Shown here one piece after another: positions 1-10,678 of a DNA stretch of 18,502 nt. Positions within the stretch are counted from its first letter, which is position 1, and every line of letters starts with the position of its first letter. The notes under the pieces were generated by a model, which searched no databases, had not been told where the DNA came from, and saw only the letters and a list, made by a program, of their open reading frames with translations. The stretch lies in NCBI GenBank assembly GCA_009733775.1, contig WOGZ01000506.1, positions 1 to 18,502 on the forward strand, given 5' to 3'. Position numbers and translations under genes: made by a program. The stretch comes from Alectoria sarmentosa (Eukaryota > Ascomycota > Lecanoromycetes > Lecanorales > Parmeliaceae).

Positions 1-300
1 ATAAATAATAAATCGAATTTCGTGATTTTTATATCATTAAATAGCGCAAAGCGAGTTTTATAATTCACGAAATTTTAAAGATAATTCATGTTTAAGGGGG
101 TAGAAAGCATAAGTTGTAAGATTTTTATATACAAATTTTTGATGAGGGCGCTCGGAAGGCCTAAAAGTCGTTATTCGGGCGCTAACCGAAAAGCGTAGTG
201 ACATAAAATTTATGATTGGCTGCACACACAAATTTAAAGTATTTTAGCTCAGCCCTACACTATTCTTTTATATAATAGAGATTTTGAAAGTGATATGACC
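1..300. other. AT-rich left flank, no gene seen
   Basis: This stretch is visibly AT-rich, especially 1-130 and 220-290, and carries no convincing reading frame. A 10-base inverted repeat is present: AATTTCGTGA at 16-25 and its complement TCACGAAATT at 65-74. Composition becomes balanced shortly before the BTB gene. It could be the edge of a decayed repeat or an AT isochore, but I recognise no transposon sequence. A dinucleotide (RIP index) calculation would decide that. Confidence 0.5.
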
Positions 301-472
301 ACTCCGACAACTTCTTAAGGGGAAGAGAATTAAGTGATGAGCTGACGCGCAACTCTCACTAAAATATTGCACCAATATCGGCTACACGCGATCTTTCGAC
401 AGCTACGTGGGTATCTTCGATCTTCCGCCACAATTCTTCGTCCAAAATACTCCCAACGTCAATGAACTTAGC

Positions 473-1523
473 ATGCCAAAGCGAAAACACAGCAACGACG
501 GTCAGTCTAACATGGCCGACGAATATCAAGACACCCGCACAGGCCCAGTAACGCTCGTCATCGATCCCGAAGGTGACCTGTACATGAAGCTCGATGGTGG
601 AAGTCTTAAGGTCTCACGCAAAGCGCTGTCTCTCAGCTCCCCCGTCTTTCTTGCCATGCTCGGAGCGAATTCGAAGTTCAGAGAGACAACAGATAAGACT
701 TTAGACCATGATGGTGTTCAACTCGTCTCATTCGAAGATGACAATTTCGAAACCATGACCGTTATAGCGAGAATAATCCACCTCCAAAGCGACAATGTCC
801 CAGCCACGATGACATTCAAGCAGCTCTATCAGGTGGCCGTAATATGTGACAAATACGATCTGAAGAGATGTCTCGGGCCTTGGACGAACATTTGGGCGAC
901 CCCATACCTCGACTGCTATTCGAGGCAAGGATATGAAGAATGGCTCTTCATGTCCATAGTATTCAGGTATGATGGCCTCTTCAAAGAGGTCACACGACAT
1001 CTGATCATCAACTCGGAAATTTCCGAGCAAGGCGCGCTCGCCACCACCACTGGTTTCGATCTTAGCGAAGGCATATCTTCGACCATCTTAGGTAAGTGAA
1101 TTTCAAGGAAATAAAAACTCCGAGCACTCAATTTGGACAGATCGAATCACCAAATCTAGAGCAGAAACGATGTTCGTGGTCATGGACCTTTACTGGCAGG
1201 AGTTCTGCAAGTTGCGAGCTAGTAATACAGCGCGCGTCTGCAAGGTGGGTGGCATAAATGTGGCAAAATGCGATGCAATCAGCCTCGGTTGCCTGTATCA
1301 GCAGCTTCCAGAACTTCAGGATCCTCGACGAACCACGAGCGCCTGCCGCAAGACTGTCAACAGCATGATTGAGGCTTCCGCAGGCATTCTCGAATTGACC
1401 GGGGCGCTGATTTTCAAATTCGGGGACCATAGGCCTTGCGCTGTGGGACCACGTCTCGCAGCTGAGGCCAGAAAGCTGCTTGATGCTGTGCAGGGACTGG
1501 AATTGAGTGACGATTTCTGCTAG
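473..1523 (+). CDS. BTB/POZ domain protein, two exons
   Basis: Predicted protein of 333 residues. Exon 1 is 473-1091. A 49-nt intron at 1092-1140 (GTAAGT donor, GGACAG acceptor) joins it in phase 1 to exon 2, 1141-1523. Residues about 25-132 form a BTB/POZ domain of the kind common in filamentous fungi: a beta strand around TLVIDPEGDLYMKL, then the S-x-x-L-S-x-x-S-P-V-F-x-x-M-L segment and an alpha-helical remainder. Such domains mediate protein-protein contacts, in some proteins as Cullin3 adaptors; the partner cannot be inferred here. No second domain is recognised in the C-terminal half. I chose the ATG at 473 (A at -3) because the frame further upstream opens only with a GTG at 407. An out-of-frame ATG at 462 in weak context would give a 29-codon upstream frame overlapping the start. 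Fungal BTB genes of this type often vary in number between strains; that this copy is accessory is inference. Confidence 0.8.
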
Positions 1524-2419
1524 CACAGTGGACGGCAACCTGCCCCTAGTACGTCATGACCTCTTGGAATCAACACAGGTTGCACTGCAGATGTGCTGAC
1601 AGTGTCTAGGATCACACTCGGTCGGCCTTCATGCCTTCATTTAGCATAGGGTTCTATTTTCTCAATGGATTCACAAGGTAGTTTACTCGTCAAGTAAGGC
1701 TCCACAATGTTAAGACGGCCGCGCCATCTCATAAATTCTGCGGCTGCTCTCGATGCACATGACTACGACCAGCGTTCTTTGAAACAACATGCTAATGAAG
1801 GTAGTAGATGCGGCGACAAAGGCCCGATCAATGGGACGTTGTTGCTACGGAGGACTCACGTCCATAGCCAGCTAGACGTTAACATTCGTGCAAGATCCTC
1901 AAGATTCTCCTTTTTGCTGACAGCGATTCGCGCATTCTGTCTTATTATTACGTATTTTGACCGCTTTAGAGAACTCTGCTCCGATTCTAGCAAATTGGTC
2001 CGTCACAACCATAGGTCTTGACCCAAGACAAAGCAGCGCCTGTCAAAATCCAGAACATGCGTAGATGGGTGTGTATCTTGCTGATTTTCCACTCGTGGAT
2101 GTTGCCTCTGCTCGCCGTGTCTGATGTTCGGGAGTTGGCATTCCAGTGATCATGGATCGCAGACTCGGTGGGTTCTGTTTTCGACTCGACGTCGCCCTCT
2201 CTAGCGTGCTAGGTTCTCCGCGGGCTTCTTGATCGTCTTCCGCGGCCTCTTCCTCAAACTCATGTCCCCTCGTTGCACAAGAGTGCTCTCGACATGCTCA
2301 AAATTGTAATCTGTGTAGGGACGCAAGGCATATAATCCTGGGTTGGTTGCTACAGTTTGCCTTGAAATAGTATCCTCCCCAGTCACTCTCTTTGTTTGCA
2401 GCTAGGACTAGGAGGCACG
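1524..2419. other. intergenic, no gene supported
   Basis: About 900 nt between the BTB gene and the monooxygenase gene. Open frames at 1707-2021 (+) and 2201-2386 (-) show no recognisable domain, and the second opens with GTG rather than ATG. The right part should contain the promoter of the monooxygenase gene. I do not see a clear TATA box or operator. Confidence 0.5.
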
Positions 2420-3980
2420 ATGGCGAAGCCACTGCAGGTCATTGTCGTAGGTATCACCCTTTCCACGGATGACGTCCTCGTTCTCATTCCAATTTATATA
2501 CAGACGACTAGGGCATTTCCGCCTTTGTGTCTCTCGATTTCAGCACTTTCCTGCATCAAAGTCACTGCCTACCCTAGTAGTAGCTTGCCTCGCGTCCACA
2601 GTATCACTACTAAATGCCGCTTGTACAGGTCGGAGGCTCGCTGGGAGGACTTTTTGCGGCCATCGTACTGAAGCGTCTCGGTCATATTGTGCGCATATTC
2701 GAGCGCAACCCTACGCCGCTGTTGCACAATCAGGGTGCCGGGGTAGTCGCCGGAGGTCACACACAGGACTTCTTCAATAAGTATGACGCTACGAGGCGGC
2801 CGATTGCTGTTACAAGCAAACTAAGACAGTACCTGGATCTGCAGGGCAACCAAATTTATGAAGAAGGCACGGTTCAAAAGATGACTAGTTGGGACCTGCT
2901 TTATTATCTACTGAGAGCGAACTTCGACGGCGTTGAAAGTGGCTATTGCAAAGTTCCTGAGCCACTTGAAACAGATGGCCAAGGGACGTATGGGTATGGT
3001 CACATGGTGAAGAATGTCAAAGACCTCGGCGAGCAGGTCGAGATAGAATACGAAGACAAAAGGGGCGAAGTGGATACGACGACGGCAGACATGGTCATTG
3101 GTGCGGACGGACCCAGCTCGACTTTGCGCAAGATCCTACTTCCGGCTGTGAACCGGGATTATGCAGGCTACGTAGCGTGGCGAGGAACAGTACCCGAACA
3201 AGAGGCATCGCCTATGGCCAAAGAGACTTTTGTCGAAAAATTCACTTTTTGTGAGTTGGCTTTTCCCAGCCCTTTCATCCTATAATTCATACTACATTCA
3301 TTGGGGTAGGGGGACTTATCGCAACAGTCAAAGATGTTGCGAATCTATTTCACGACTCGGTCCTCATCCCGATCCAGAAATGCTGACCCCGAAGTCCCTC
3401 AGACCATTCCAGAGGCACACAGATTTTATCTTATGTTATACCAGGGGAGAATGGATCCCTCGAGCCGGGCGAGCGGCTGATTAATTGGGTTTGGTACTGC
3501 AATTATCCACAAGACTCAACAGAATTCAAGCAACTCCTGACAGACTCTAACGGGAAGACCCATCATGTTACACTTCCAATTGGAACAATGAGAAAGGAGA
3601 CAGTCGAGCAGCAAAGGCAGTATGCCAAAGAAGTGCTGCCCCCACAGTTTGCAGAAATCGTCTGCGACACCAAGCAGCCGTTCATCCAAGCCATCACCGA
3701 TGTTGTCTCTCCAGGGAACTCCTTCTTTGATGGCAAGCTTTTGTTGATCGGAGATGCCGTTGCAGGCTTCCGACCACACACAGCTGCCAGCACAAGCCAA
3801 GCCGCCTGGGATGCGCAGAAGTTGTATGAGCTGATGAATGGAGAAATTGGGCTGGGCCAGTGGGAAGAGGAGACGATGGAATTTGCCAAAGATATGCAAA
3901 GGCGAGGGGTGGAGATGGGTCAGAGGAGTCAGTTTGGGCATCACCATTTAGCTCAGACGATGCATGGTATGGCGAAATGA
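2420..3980 (+). CDS. FAD-dependent monooxygenase (class A), three exons
   Basis: Predicted flavoprotein of 408 residues that would hydroxylate an aromatic or heteroaromatic substrate using NAD(P)H and O2; the substrate is unknown. Exons are 2420-2446, 2629-3250 and 3403-3980. Intron 1 (2447-2628, GTAGGT...TACAG) falls exactly inside the N-terminal nucleotide-binding motif, so joining restores VIVVGGSLGGL at residues 7-17. Intron 2 (3251-3402) has a GTGAGT donor and a CTGAC branch site at 3383-3387, and splicing gives a continuous TFYHSRGTQILSYVIPGENG stretch. The DG motif (IGADGPSS, D169-G170) and the GD motif (LLIGDAVAGFRPH, G333-D334), which contact FAD and NAD(P)H in this family, are intact. 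Overall it resembles the 2,6-dihydroxypyridine 3-monooxygenase-like branch of the FAD_binding_3 (PF01494) superfamily. The start ATG has A at -3 and G at +4. No other catabolic or secondary-metabolite gene is adjacent, so the pathway is open. Confidence 0.85.
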
Positions 3981-4593
3981 TGATAGACAACTTGATGCTG
4001 CTGCTTATCACGAGTACGAGTATTACTTGGGAGTAGAGGGAGAGGAATGGGCTCGAAAGGCTTGTTCGTGGGCGAAATCGAACCAAAAGTGCACACAGCT
4101 CATGTTGAGGCACGCGCTCGCTGGATATACAAGTACTATCCTATATTAAATAATGGCTCTTGTCACGACTGAAGAGCGCCTGATGCCCCCATCTCTCTCT
4201 TTCTCTCTTTCTCTCTTTCTGTAGAAATCCCATGTGAGTGCCTCAGGTATAAAGTAACGTAGGTACCTAAGCAATCCGTCATCCCGCCCCTAGGAGCCCT
4301 ATTGGCCGTCAGCCCTGAGTCTATGTATTAGCTCCTAGTGGCCCCATCCCGTACCGTTTGGACCCCCTCAGCCGAAGCCTGGAATCACTCAATGCTAGAG
4401 AGTAGGCCCAGTAGACCTCGAGGTCCCAAGCACAGCTGGACGTGGACCTAGATGTTTACTTCATCGTACAGTATGATTCATCCATTACTCTACCTATGAT
4501 CCTACATACTACAACTACTCTATTGACCCATGCCTCGCATGAATACCCCCCTATCAAAATCTACCACCTATCAAAACATCGGCAACTAGAACA
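3981..4593. other. intergenic region with promoter of the Osh1-like gene
   Basis: About 610 nt with no supported gene. It holds the 3' flank of the monooxygenase gene, a CT-rich microsatellite, and the presumed promoter and 5' UTR of the oxysterol-binding protein gene. A frame at 4442-4678 overlaps that gene's first exon and intron and is not considered real. Confidence 0.5.
4192..4220. repeat. CT-rich microsatellite (TTTCTCTC-like units)
   Basis: An imperfect polypyrimidine run built of TTTCTCTC-like units, about 29 nt, ending in TTCTGTAG. Such tracts are frequent in fungal promoters and also in length-variable microsatellites. It lies about 370 nt upstream of the Osh1-like start codon, so it may be promoter-associated, but no function is shown. 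Confidence 0.7.
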
Positions 4594-7500
4594 ATGTCTG
4601 ACAAAGGTCTGGCAGATGGGTAAGTGTTTCCAAAGAGCATTCCCAACCCCGAAATGCACTGACCAAGCCCCGACTTAGCCACAAGCGCTCCAAATCTGCT
4701 TTGGCCAGGTCGCTGCTTCACCGGGACAAATCCAAGAGTATCGACACCGATGGCGAGTCTAGTATTGCAGCTTCCGATGCTGGGTCCGAACCCCCCTCTC
4801 CCACAATTGGCGCCCCGTCAGGCCACCACTCCTTTGGAGGCCTTCGATCTTCCCGTCAAAAAGCAAAGACCTCGAGCGGTATTGCCGGTATGGACACCTC
4901 AAGTCCCAGTACTGCGGCCTTGACTCGAGACGCCGCTGCTAAACAACAAGACACCGGCCCGACGATAGAGCAATCCGTCCGGATGTTCAAACTGTTTGAG
5001 ATCTTACGAAGTGAAGACAGTGCAGCAATTGCCAAAGCTGTGACCGAAACATCTACTATGCCCACCATCAGCGAGGATGCGGACAAGGGCGCAACAGCTG
5101 GAACAGGGACCTTGGAGGGCACAACGATCCTACACTTAGCCATTCAATGTGCCGATCCTTCTGTGGTTGAGCAGATCTTATCGGTTGCCAAAGCTACACC
5201 AGGAGCTAGCATAGATATCAATGCCCGAGATCGTGATGGGAACACCCCTCTTCATCTGGCTTCTATGCTCGGGCGCCCTACCACTGTACGCCTGCTACTG
5301 GACCAACCAGATGCCAATGATACTCTCCTCAACTATCAGAGTCGCTCTGCGCTAGACCTGGCTAAAACACCAGACATCTTCCAGCAATTACAGCTTTCTC
5401 GCTCATTGTTCGTCGACACCACTGTCAAAGACATTCAAACTCTCGTCACTCAGAAAAATTATGATCAGCTCCAGACTGTCCTCGAAGATTCACGTGTTGA
5501 GAGCATCCTGGATGTCAATGGTGGAGAGCTTGCAACAGATCCCAGTACCATTGAAAGTGGAGGTACACTATTACATGAAGCAGCGCGCAAGAGGGATACC
5601 ACGCTGATACAAGTGCTGTTAATGCATGGAGCCGACCCTTTTCGTCGAGACCGCATTGGCAAACTCCCTCAAGACGTCACAAAAGATGACAGAACACGAA
5701 GTATCCTGAAAAAGTCGCCTGCTGCTGCTGCTGCTCAGAGAGGTATTCAAGAGAAGGCAATCCTAGGTAGTGGTTCGGCTCAAAACTCAGATAATGCGCC
5801 TGGCGGAAAGGATGCTAGAGAGATGAAAGGCTACTTGAAGAAGTGGACGAATTACACGAGTGGATACAAGTTGAGATGGTTCGTGTTGGAGGATGGGGTG
5901 TTAAGCTATTATAAGCATCAGGATGACGCTGGCTCAGCATGTCGTGGAGCCATCAATATGCGCATTGCCAAGCTCTATATGGACCCCAAAGACAAGACCA
6001 ATTTTGAGATTCAGGGGAAATCATCTGTCAAGTATCATCTCAAAGCAAACCATGTCGTGGAAGCCAAGAGGTGGTTCTGGGCGCTGAATAATGCAATTCA
6101 GTGGGCCAAAGACGAATCCAAAGAGACTGAAAGGCAGAAACAACGAAAGGAAGAGATGCTACGTCAAGCCAAAGCAGGACAGTTGCCACAGCTAGGGTAT
6201 GAATCCAAGGAGCTTGGAAAAGCAGATGCGTCAAAGCTCAGCGGAAAGGGACTGGCTCCTACCACTGCAGTGGGTGTTCCTCTCACGGCATCTTCATCAC
6301 GGCTCTCGTTACAAGAGTCTGCATTTGGGGATGAAGAGGGCTCAATGTACGACTCGTACGAACCCGGCGCTGTGGACAGGGAACTAGCCCGCTCAGTGAG
6401 GGGTGCACAGACAACCACAATCGCAGGTGACCTGGACGATGAGGAAGAATATGGAGATGATGCGAGTGATCACGAGATCCAACCTCTTAGCAAGGACGCT
6501 TTCAATATCACTGCCCACTCGGCTAGTCTACAGCTGAGACTTCTTGCCCAAGTTTCGGCAGCGCTGCAAGCGGAGGCTTCTAGAGATCAGGCCGTTCCTA
6601 TCTCCGATCCTATAGTCAAACAGGCTCTATCGACCTATGAGTCTGCAGTTGCTAGTCTCCAAGGCCTGGTTGGGGACCTGCTCAAGATATCTCGTGACCG
6701 GGATGCGTACTGGCAATACAGGTTAGATCGAGAAGCAGATGTACGGAGGCTTTGGGAAGATAGTATGGCCCGAGTTGCAAAGGAGCAAGAAGAGCTTGAG
6801 GGCCGTATTGGCGAGTCAGAAGAGAAACGAAAACGCACGAAGCGAGCCCTGAAAGAGGCTTTGGAGGGGACTTCTGACTCTGTAGCGCCAAGCAGAGGTG
6901 TTTCTCAAGACGAAGGTCAAATTTCGGCAACCCTCAACAAGCTCCAACTCGACCAGCAAGGCCCTGCTCGTCCTCGTACAAAATCCATTGGCTTTAGAGA
7001 CCAAGGGAGGAGAAAATCTACAATTGCAGATCTCACTAATCTCTCTGATTCAGATTCAGATGAAGACGAGGAATTCTTTGATGCTGTAGATGCGGGGGAG
7101 GTGCAAGTCGTAGACGTGATGCCAGCTTCGAGTCCGCCGCCCCTTCTTAAGGACAATACGACAGATCAGAAGCCTAAAGAAGCTAGAGATTTGCGCGAAG
7201 AAAAATTGGCACATATCAAGGCCTCGTTCAAAGGATACGAAGATCCCATCCGTATGCGGTTCAAGATGGAAGCTGACAACAGACCGAAGATCTCTCTCTG
7301 GGTAGGTACCCCTTAAGACTTATAATTTATCAGCCACTTACGTGAACTCAGGGCATCCTCAAGTCCATGATTGGAAAGGACATGACCAAAATGACACTAC
7401 CGGTGTCCTTCAACGAGCCAACTTCTTTATTGCAACGTGTGACGGAAGACATGGCAAGTCTCCCACAACCCCATATGTATGCCATAATCTCGGCAGTGAG

Positions 7501-8684
7501 AGCATATTATAGGAGCAGAAATAGGGGCCACCCCTTTCAAATACCTTCTGAACCTGATCATTGTCTTGGCAATGGACATGCTAATCTTGATACCTCCGCA
7601 GGAATATATTGATCTGTTGGACACGGCAGCTGATCGAGCTGACTCGACCGAGCGCATGGTTTACGTTGCAGCATGGGCCGCGAGTGAATACGCATCAACC
7701 ATTGGCCGTGTTGCCAAACCTTTCAATCCATTGCTCGGTGAGACTTATGAATATGTTAGACCAGACAAGGGCTACCGCTTCTTCATCGAACAAGTCAGTC
7801 ATCATCCACCCATTGGCGCAGCGTGGGCGGAAGCGCCGAAGTGGGACTACTACGGTGAGTCCGCCGTCAAGTCTAAGTTTTACGGCAAATCCTTCGATAT
7901 TAACCCTCTCGGCACCTGGTTCCTCAAACTCCGACCCTCTACCGGTGGTGAAGAAATGTACACTTGGAAGAAAGTCACCTCCTCCGTTATAGGCATCATC
8001 ACCGGTTCTCCTACTGTCGACAACTACGGCCCCATGGAAATCAAGAACTGGACCACCGGCGAAGTCTGCACCCTCGACTTCAAGCCTCGCGGCTGGAAAG
8101 CATCATCAGCCTACCAAGTCAACGGCAAAGTAACAGGGAAAGACGGTAAAACAAAATGGAGCATCGGTGGGCGCTGGAATGATAAGATCTACGCTCGCCT
8201 CACCCCAGGCTTCGAAGACTCTGAACTCAAACCTGGCAAATCCCATGAGCCTGGCTCCGACCAAGCCTTCCTGGTTTGGGAAGCCCACCCTCGTCCTCCC
8301 AACATCCCGTTCAACCTGACCCCTTTCGTCGTAACATTCCAAAACCTGCCCTCGAACCTGCGACCATATCTTCCACCCACCGACACCCGTCTGCGTCCCG
8401 ATCAGCGCGCTATGGAAGACGGCGAGTATGACCTCGCCGCTACAGAGAAGAACCGGGTAGAAGAGAAGCAGAGGGCTAAGAGGAGGGAGAGAGAGGCCAG
8501 GGGAGAGGAGTTCGTGCCGAAGTGGTTCAGTAAGCGGAGGTGTGAGGTTACAGGGGAGGAATACTGGGTTACCAATGGACGGTACTGGAGGGTGAGGGAT
8601 GAGGTGGGGAGTGGTAGTGGGAGGTGGGAGCAGATGGGGGTTGACGATATCTTTGGGAAGGATGAAGAAGAGAGGAGGAGGTAA
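4594..8684 (+). CDS. Osh1/Swh1-type oxysterol-binding protein, four exons
   Basis: Predicted 1277-residue sterol/phosphoinositide transfer protein acting at membrane contact sites, by analogy to yeast Osh1/Osh2 (of similar length, roughly 1200-1300 residues). Exons are 4594-4619, 4679-7301, 7352-7453 and 7602-8684. Ankyrin repeats lie at residues about 155-210 and 300-330 (DGNTPLHLASMLGRPTTVRLLL; GTLLHEAARKRD). A PH domain spans about 388-485 (MKGYLKKWTNY...RWFVLEDGVLSYYK...RWFWALNNAI). An acidic tract with EFFDA at 807-811 matches the FFAT motif that binds ER VAP proteins. The OSBP-related domain starts near residue 883 and has the diagnostic EQVSHHPP at 980-987. The 26-nt first exon (MSDKGLAD plus a split Gly) is inferred from the GTAAGT donor, a CTGAC branch site and in-frame joining. 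Intron 3 (7454-7601) uses a GC donor. The gene converges with the coiled-coil gene, with 335 nt between stop codons. Identification is strong; the choice between Osh1 and Osh2 orthology is not resolved. Confidence 0.93.
7454..7601 (+). other. GC-AG intron in the Osh1-like gene
   Basis: The reading frame runs from ...RVTEDM straight into EYIDLLDTAADR only if 148 nt are removed between ATG|GCAAGT and CCGCAG|GAA. No GT donor nearby preserves the frame. GCAAGT is the usual form of the minor GC-AG class, and a CTAAT branch-like site lies at 7581-7585, about 17 nt before the acceptor. The upstream frame stays open through the whole intron and stops at 7610-7612. Confidence 0.75.
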
Positions 8685-9019
8685 GGGACTAATGATGAGT
8701 GAACGGTTCTTGTGAACCAAGGGTGATTAATGATAGCATAGCGCGGCATTGCGCAGCACTCTGAAATGAATCCTTGATGGACTATAGGTACAGGAATGCT
8801 TTATCATCAAAGCATGATTTACGAATTCAAAGCCTTGTATTCACGGCTCCTTATCCTTTTGTCAAAACGCATACAATTAATTGTTCATGTACAGTAACAT
8901 GCTCAACCTTGTCATTGTCACACTCTTTCTTCTCGGCAACCTGATCGCTCTCACCCTCTCTGATCCCCCCCCCCCTCACCTTCTTCTTGCCACTTTCCTC
9001 CTCTATCCATCATTCATCA
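8685..9019. other. convergent intergenic region
   Basis: 335 nt between the stop codons of two converging genes, so it should hold both 3' UTRs and polyadenylation signals. A run of 11 C at 8965-8975 stands out. No gene or RNA is recognised. Confidence 0.6.
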
Positions 9020-10678
9020 TCACACCCTTCCCGGTGCACTAATATCCCTCCTCAACTCCCCTACCTCCACCATCCTCGTCCTCGGCGTTCCATTTCCCGC
9101 TGCTATACTCCTTGCCCTACCTCTCCTCTGTCGAATCTGCTCCAAGGCGTCCTCTCTACTAATTTCTCCTGGCGTAGCCGGCGCCGGGGTGAAAGGTGGG
9201 TCATCTTTCAGAGGTATGGTGACTGTTTTGGTATAGCTGATGGTTCGTGGTGGAGGGACGGGTAGAGGACGAGGCGTGTGGGGGAAGGTGAAAGATGGAG
9301 TTGGTTGGATGGGAGACGTGGGGAGGCTCGGGAGGTTAGTGGCTTGTGGTGTTGACTGAGGAGCTGGTGTAGAAGGTTTAGATGTTTCTTCTCCAGTGCG
9401 AGGAGAGAAGGATGGTTTGGTTGGGGAGGGCACTTTGTAGAATGTCCCCGTTGTGGGAGAGAAGTTGAGAAGATCTTGGTCCGGATTGTCGCGCTGTAAA
9501 GAGGATTGTCGCCGTGGTGTAGATGTTTTTTGGTCTTGTGCTGATGCTGGAAGTGGTTGAGCAATTTGTTCCGGAATTGATTCTGTGGCCGGTACCAAGG
9601 ATACCATCTCCGCCATTTGCGCAGCCAAGGTATCGTCGTGGATGTATCCGATTCCCTCCCTCTCGGCAACACGGCAGGAGCAGCATTGGAATTGGCATTC
9701 CATTTTCATGAAGTGGACCTGGTCGTCTGCTCGAAGTCTCATCCGCCTTTCCATTTTAAGCTGCTCCTTTATTGACTTCAGCTGGTCGTGTATTTCAGGG
9801 GCTTCCGGATCCACATTCTCCTTCAAGCTCTCGCTTTTCCGGCTTCGGTTTTTTGGTGAAGCTAACTCTTCTCCATCTTTAGCAAGCGGTAGCGCGAAAG
9901 CTCCCTCCGCTGCTATCCTTGCGACCTCCTCTTCTTTCAAGGCCGCCTTCAATGCATCTCTTTCGTCCTCAGTGAGCGTATTCTGCTGCTTCAGCTTCTC
10001 CGTCTCTTCTTGCAGCTCAACAAGGTGATACTGGACAGCCAAGGTTTCCTGCTCTTTCGTGTTCACCTTACGTCTCTGCACATCCACCTCTTCCCTCATC
10101 AACGTGTATCTGTTTCTGGCGGACTTCAATTCTTCTTGAAGCTTCACCAGAGCGCTGGACGACTTGAAAGCTTCCTTTCGCGCCCTTCGCACCTCCTTTT
10201 CGTAGATTGTTTGTGCATGGGCCTGCGCCTCTTTGGATCGTTGTATTTCCTCCTGTTGTCTCGATCAGCGGAATCCTTCCGTAACGGTCGATTGTTCTAC
10301 CATAATACCCTCCACTCTCTCGCCGACCCTCCTTTCTCTTGCTCTCCCTTCTTCCACATCCTGTCTCAGAAGTCTGTTCTCCTCTCTCAGCCTTCTCGTC
10401 TCACTCTCAGCTTCCTCGCGCCCCAACACGGCCCGTTTAAGGGCAGCCTCACTATCCTTTCTTCTTTGTGCAGCCTCTTTGCTCAAGTTGTTGAATTGTG
10501 CAACTTTGCCTTGCACATCGGAGTTGCCCCGCGGATGCGCGATAAAAGGATCATTCTGTAGGTAGGAGATGGAAGGTAGCGATGGGGATTGGGGGAGCTG
10601 TTGTCTATTTGCGCGTTCTGGCGAGATGGGAAAAAGCGGAGTGCCAGGAGAGGCTGGGAACCTGAAGACTGGCTCCAT
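9020..10678 (-). CDS. conserved-looking coiled-coil protein, two exons
   Basis: Predicted protein of 536 residues with no enzyme domain that I recognise. Exon 1 is 10678-10301 and exon 2 is 10252-9020. The 48-nt phase-0 intron 10300-10253 (GTAGAA...CAACAG, with a CTGAT branch-like site) contains the TGA at 10267-10265 that would otherwise break the frame. The start MEPVFRFPASPGTPLFPISPER is chosen as the first in-frame ATG. Residues about 57-250 are rich in E, K, R and Q with heptad spacing and should form a long coiled coil. A KEN tripeptide lies at 270-272 and a cysteine cluster (C312, C316, C317, C319) at KMECQFQCCSCR. The C-terminal third is proline/serine-rich and disordered, ending in a basic IRQRRGRARS segment. 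This arrangement suits a cytoskeletal, septal or spindle-associated scaffold, but that is inference. It converges with the Osh1-like gene and is followed upstream by another minus-strand gene. Confidence 0.8.

Noticed and set aside
1..75. Terminal inverted repeat of a transposon (AATTTCGTGA/TCACGAAATT)
   Set aside because: The arms are only 10 nt in AT-rich DNA with a 39-nt gap; no transposase and no matching repeat at the right end.
407..472. N-terminal extension of the BTB frame starting at 407
   Set aside because: It opens with GTG; the first in-frame ATG is at 473 and the BTB domain begins after it.
1128..1538. 136-codon minus-strand frame
   Set aside because: It lies antisense to BTB exon 2, which joins in frame to exon 1 across a canonical intron.
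2201..2386. 61-codon basic minus-strand frame divergent from the monooxygenase gene
   Set aside because: It begins with GTG, has no recognisable domain and is short enough to be chance.
3230..3484. 84-codon plus-strand frame in the monooxygenase gene
   Set aside because: It covers intron 2 and its edges in the wrong frame; splicing 3250 to 3403 restores the conserved protein.
7367..7612. Separate 81-codon gene
   Set aside because: It is exon 3 of the Osh1-like gene running on into its open GC-AG intron.
8106..8720. 204-codon minus-strand frame opposite the Osh1-like C-terminus
   Set aside because: It is antisense to a well-supported coding exon, is Pro/Leu-rich from mirrored codons, and has no domain.
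9585..10561. Ser/Leu-rich plus-strand frames opposite the coiled-coil gene
   Set aside because: They are antisense mirrors of a Glu/Lys/Arg-rich coiled coil, which gives Ser/Leu/Phe-rich translations; there is no independent support.
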